Shown here piece by piece: positions 61,406 to 64,000 of a DNA stretch of 64,000 nucleotides (positions are counted from its first letter, which is position 1; each line of letters starts with the position of its first letter). A model generated the notes under the pieces. The model was not told the origin of the DNA. It ran no database searches and was given only the letters and a program-made list of their open reading frames with translations. Source of the DNA: Pempheris klunzingeri (taxonomy: Eukaryota; Chordata; Actinopteri; Acropomatiformes; Pempheridae); the NCBI RefSeq assembly GCF_042242105.1, contig NC_092034.1:4893144-4957143 (forward strand). Reading direction: 5' to 3'. A program made the translations under genes and the position numbers.

Positions 61406-61734
61406 CACAATGCCAGTTAATGGCTTTATATAAGTCAGTGGGTGTGGGTCTGTGCGGTGAGGGAGTGATTCAGAAATAGTTACGATTCCCGGGGGTAGAT
61501 GAGGATAATAGATGGCGTTGCGTGTGAGAGGACTTCATATAGAATATGTAATAATGAGAGGGCTTCAGGAGAGTGCACCAAAATCTATAGAACTCACAGT
61601 AAGTATTTTGATGTGAACATGTTTTTAGTCTTGGTGAGCAGCACGACACAACAATTCATCCGCTCAAGGAATTTTACTCAAAACAACAAATGCCAGCCAC
61701 CAGTGTGGCACTAGAGCAAAAGTCAGTGAGTCAA

Positions 61735-61960
61735 TGAAGCTGTTAGGAGGATCCTCTGGGAAGCATGAATATCTGCTTTTAAAAAATGGTGCTGATCCAT
61801 CTAGTGGATTTGAAATATTTCACTGGATAAATGAAAACTTGGTGGCCTGCTGGTGGTGCTAGCTGGAAGTTCAGAGGATCACCAAATTCATGGGGAATCA
61901 TCCTCTGGCGACCATGAACGTTTGCCATAGGACTCAATTTAGCAGTTGTTGAGGTATTTC
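61735..61960. repeat. Fish repeat, 'gttcagaggatcaccaaatt' family
   Basis: 'tggcctgctggtggtgctag', 'gttcagaggatcaccaaatt' and 'catcctctggcgaccatgaa' match blocks of a widespread teleost repeat also present at 37105-37200. Confidence 0.6.
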
Positions 61961-61964
61961 AGTT

Positions 61965-62180
61965 TTTCAAAAAGTCAAATGTTTGCCGATTTTAGCTTCT
62001 CAAGTTTGAGGATTTGCTGCTTTTCTCTGAATGTGATCGTAAATGAAATATGTTTCAGTGTTTGGCCTGTTTGGTGAGACAGAACAAGCTGCAAGACTTT
62101 GTGAACTTGTGACATTCATTTTCCATTTTCTGACATTGTGCGGCCAAAAATGATTAATCAGCAGATCATCAATCAGCCCT
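61965..62180. repeat. Fish interspersed repeat, same family as 59685-59885, opposite orientation (copy 2)
   Basis: 'agcttctcaagtttgaggat', 'ttgctgcttttctctgaatg', 'cattttctgacattgtgcgg' and 'gattaatcagcagatcatca' are the reverse-strand blocks of this family. Confidence 0.65.
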
Positions 62181-62189
62181 CATTGAGAC

Positions 62190-62870
62190 TTGTCATACAA
62201 AAGATCCTCCGCAGAATGGATTAATGTTTCTACTTGTTTTATCTTAAAAGACACTAAACAGTGATGTGCTTGTTTAGAGGAATAGCTGCTGCTTGACAAG
62301 AAGGGAAGATTCAGCGGTGGCTTTTCCATCTTCAAAGTAATTTGCAATTGATATTCAAAACACGCATCCCATCATCAAACATTCACTTACTCACATTTCA
62401 GCGTTTGATATCAGATAAACACTCCCAGCTTCAACCCTTTGGGAAATGAAATCAGGTGATTGGGTAGAAGACAAAACAAGGGGACGAGATTAGCGATGGT
62501 GGGATAGAGACACGGAGGCTAAAAAGCAGGGGCAACAACTCAGGGACTGGCAGCACATCTTTAGGTCTCCTTTAATAGAAAAACACCTCCTTTCCTGGTC
62601 CCCTCTCTCAGCTTGTGCTTGTCTCGGCTCAACTCTCAACGGTGTCTTTTTTTTTTTTTTTTTTTGAAAACACACATACAGGACATTTCTTAAGCCATAC
62701 ACACACAGGGCTTAGTGCTGCACTTGCTGTCAGAGGGGGGGAAGGAAAAAAAAGAGGCAGAAAGCCTCTAAAAGCTCAGCAGAAATGTATTTATAGACAG
62801 AAAATAAAAGGATTATACCTCCATGAAGGAGTAGGGGAAAGCCAGTGATTTCCAGACATGCCAGATGCTG
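62190..62870. other. Presumed pcp4 intron 1 sequence
   Basis: No gene recognised; T homopolymer at about 62647-62665. Confidence 0.35.
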
Positions 62871-62879
62871 TAGAATCTC

Positions 62880-62990
62880 GGTCGGAGGGAAGGCGGGGGT
62901 GGAGAGGAAGATGCGGAGAGGGGGAGGAAGAGGGCGAGGAGGGAGAAAGTGGAGGGGAGGAGAGGAGAGGGGACTGATAGATGGAGAGAG
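62880..62990. repeat. Purine-rich tract with G-quadruplex potential
   Basis: G/A-rich on the plus strand with many GGG to GGGGG runs; possible H-DNA or G4 structure. Confidence 0.6.
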
Positions 62991-63189
62991 ACAGATTGGC
63001 AAAGAGAAACAAGGATTGGCGCTTTGTCAGTTTTACTTCACTAGCTTCAGATTGGCCTCCGAGCCACATCAGACCGTGGTAATTATCCCCTGCCAGCTTG
63101 CTACCAATAGGGTGGCTTTTTGTGAGGGGGTAAGCCTGCTAAGTGATAATTACCAGCATAATGAGAAAGCTACCTTTCTCTTACTTGAT

Positions 63190-63190
63190 G

Positions 63191-63219
<29 letters not shown>
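63190..63219. repeat. (GT)n microsatellite
   Basis: About 15 GT units. Confidence 0.95.
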
Positions 63220-63222
<3 letters not shown>

Positions 63223-64000
63223 ACTGCAGTACATGAAGTCACTTCTGGATTACTCGCCTTATTTTAAAAGTATTAAAAATGACTCTGACTCCTCATTTTT
63301 CTTTCTAATGCCGTCCTGCTTTTGAGAGTGAGCAGGGATAAAAGGAAAATCCACCAAACAGCTGTCAAAAGTGGAGCCGCTGCCAAACATTAATTACATA
63401 ACGACCCCGAACTCATTGAATTGCCTGCATATTCCATTCATATTCCTACAAATTAAAAGTGTCAACCCCCCTCCTCGCTCTCCCCCTTTTTGCTCCCCTT
63501 TCTCTTTTTGACTTGTTCAGCGCCTCACGCTGTGCAGATGTTAGCTCCCGGATGTGCGCATGTAAGTGTTAATACCCTGCCTGAGTCCTCTCTCGCTGTT
63601 GCTAAGGAGAATACAGTCGAGCCTTTAGAGCAAAAAGAGAGAGTAGGGAGATACAGAGAGGGGGGGAGAGAGGGGGAGATGAATAGAAGCTCGTGAAAAG
63701 AAAGAGGAGGAAATGAGGCAGTGGGTGACAAGATTTCAGCTGGAGGAGACAGTCTGTCAAAGCGGTGGGACGGTGCAGCGCGATAGCTCATCGCCATTAC
63801 TTCAATGAGACTGTATGTAGCTCACAGATAGGCTGGAGAGTTGTGACACACACACCCTCATCTGCTTCCGCAAATTACAGCAGGAGAAAGTGCACATCAA
63901 GATAATCTACTGTGGGGTGCTCTTGTAGTAATATTGTTATTAAGATGAATAGTATTATTGATTGCTAAACACTTCATCTTGACAGTCTTATCGTGTATGA
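63220..64000. other. Right end, nothing recognised
   Basis: Another purine-rich piece at about 63640-63720. No coding sequence recognised. Confidence 0.35.

Overview
This is vertebrate, almost certainly teleost fish, genomic DNA. Genes are split by short GT-AG introns, long CA/GT/TA microsatellites are common, and several degenerate interspersed repeats of a kind familiar from fish genomes are present. I identified everything by reading; no database search was run, so family names rest on motif recognition.

The left half (about 0.2-37 kb) is a tandem cluster of TRIM-type E3 ubiquitin ligase genes, all on the minus strand. The type is RING, B-box 1, B-box 2, coiled coil, PRY/SPRY, most like the fish bloodthirsty-related (btr)/TRIM39-TRIM21-like group. 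Four genes look complete: TRIM-A (3802-6297, about 549 aa), TRIM-C (13488-15921, about 551 aa), TRIM-D (17133-20597, about 663 aa) and TRIM-E (23158-30703, about 569 aa). Their downstream exons are 96, 234 (231 in D), 148 and 27 nt, then one SPRY exon, which shows common descent by tandem duplication. TRIM-B (8258-10033) is a short form with RING, both B-boxes and a shortened coiled coil but no SPRY. Two fossils on the same strand (SPRY at 32.57-32.95 kb, RING/B-box at 36.48-36.92 kb) are remains of at least one dead copy. An intronless 217-aa ORF with a C-terminal membrane helix (10605-11258) and the first coding exon of a CxCGW zinc-finger-like gene (310-480) share the cluster and the strand.

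Three perfect interferon-stimulated response elements occur in the window. Each lies 80-175 bp upstream of the donor of an apparent 5'UTR exon, for the CxCGW gene, TRIM-A and TRIM-C. This suggests part of the cluster is interferon-inducible. TRIM-D and TRIM-E show no such site near their candidate first exons.

The right half (about 37-64 kb) is gene-poor. It holds an hAT transposase fossil interrupted by a Tc1-like element, a longer sister copy of that element, fish repeats, microsatellites and purine-rich tracts. The one gene recognised is pcp4 (PEP-19, a small IQ-motif calmodulin regulator): its last two coding exons are at 50574-50704 and 52144-52198 on the minus strand. Its first exon was not found, so 52.2-64 kb may be its first intron.
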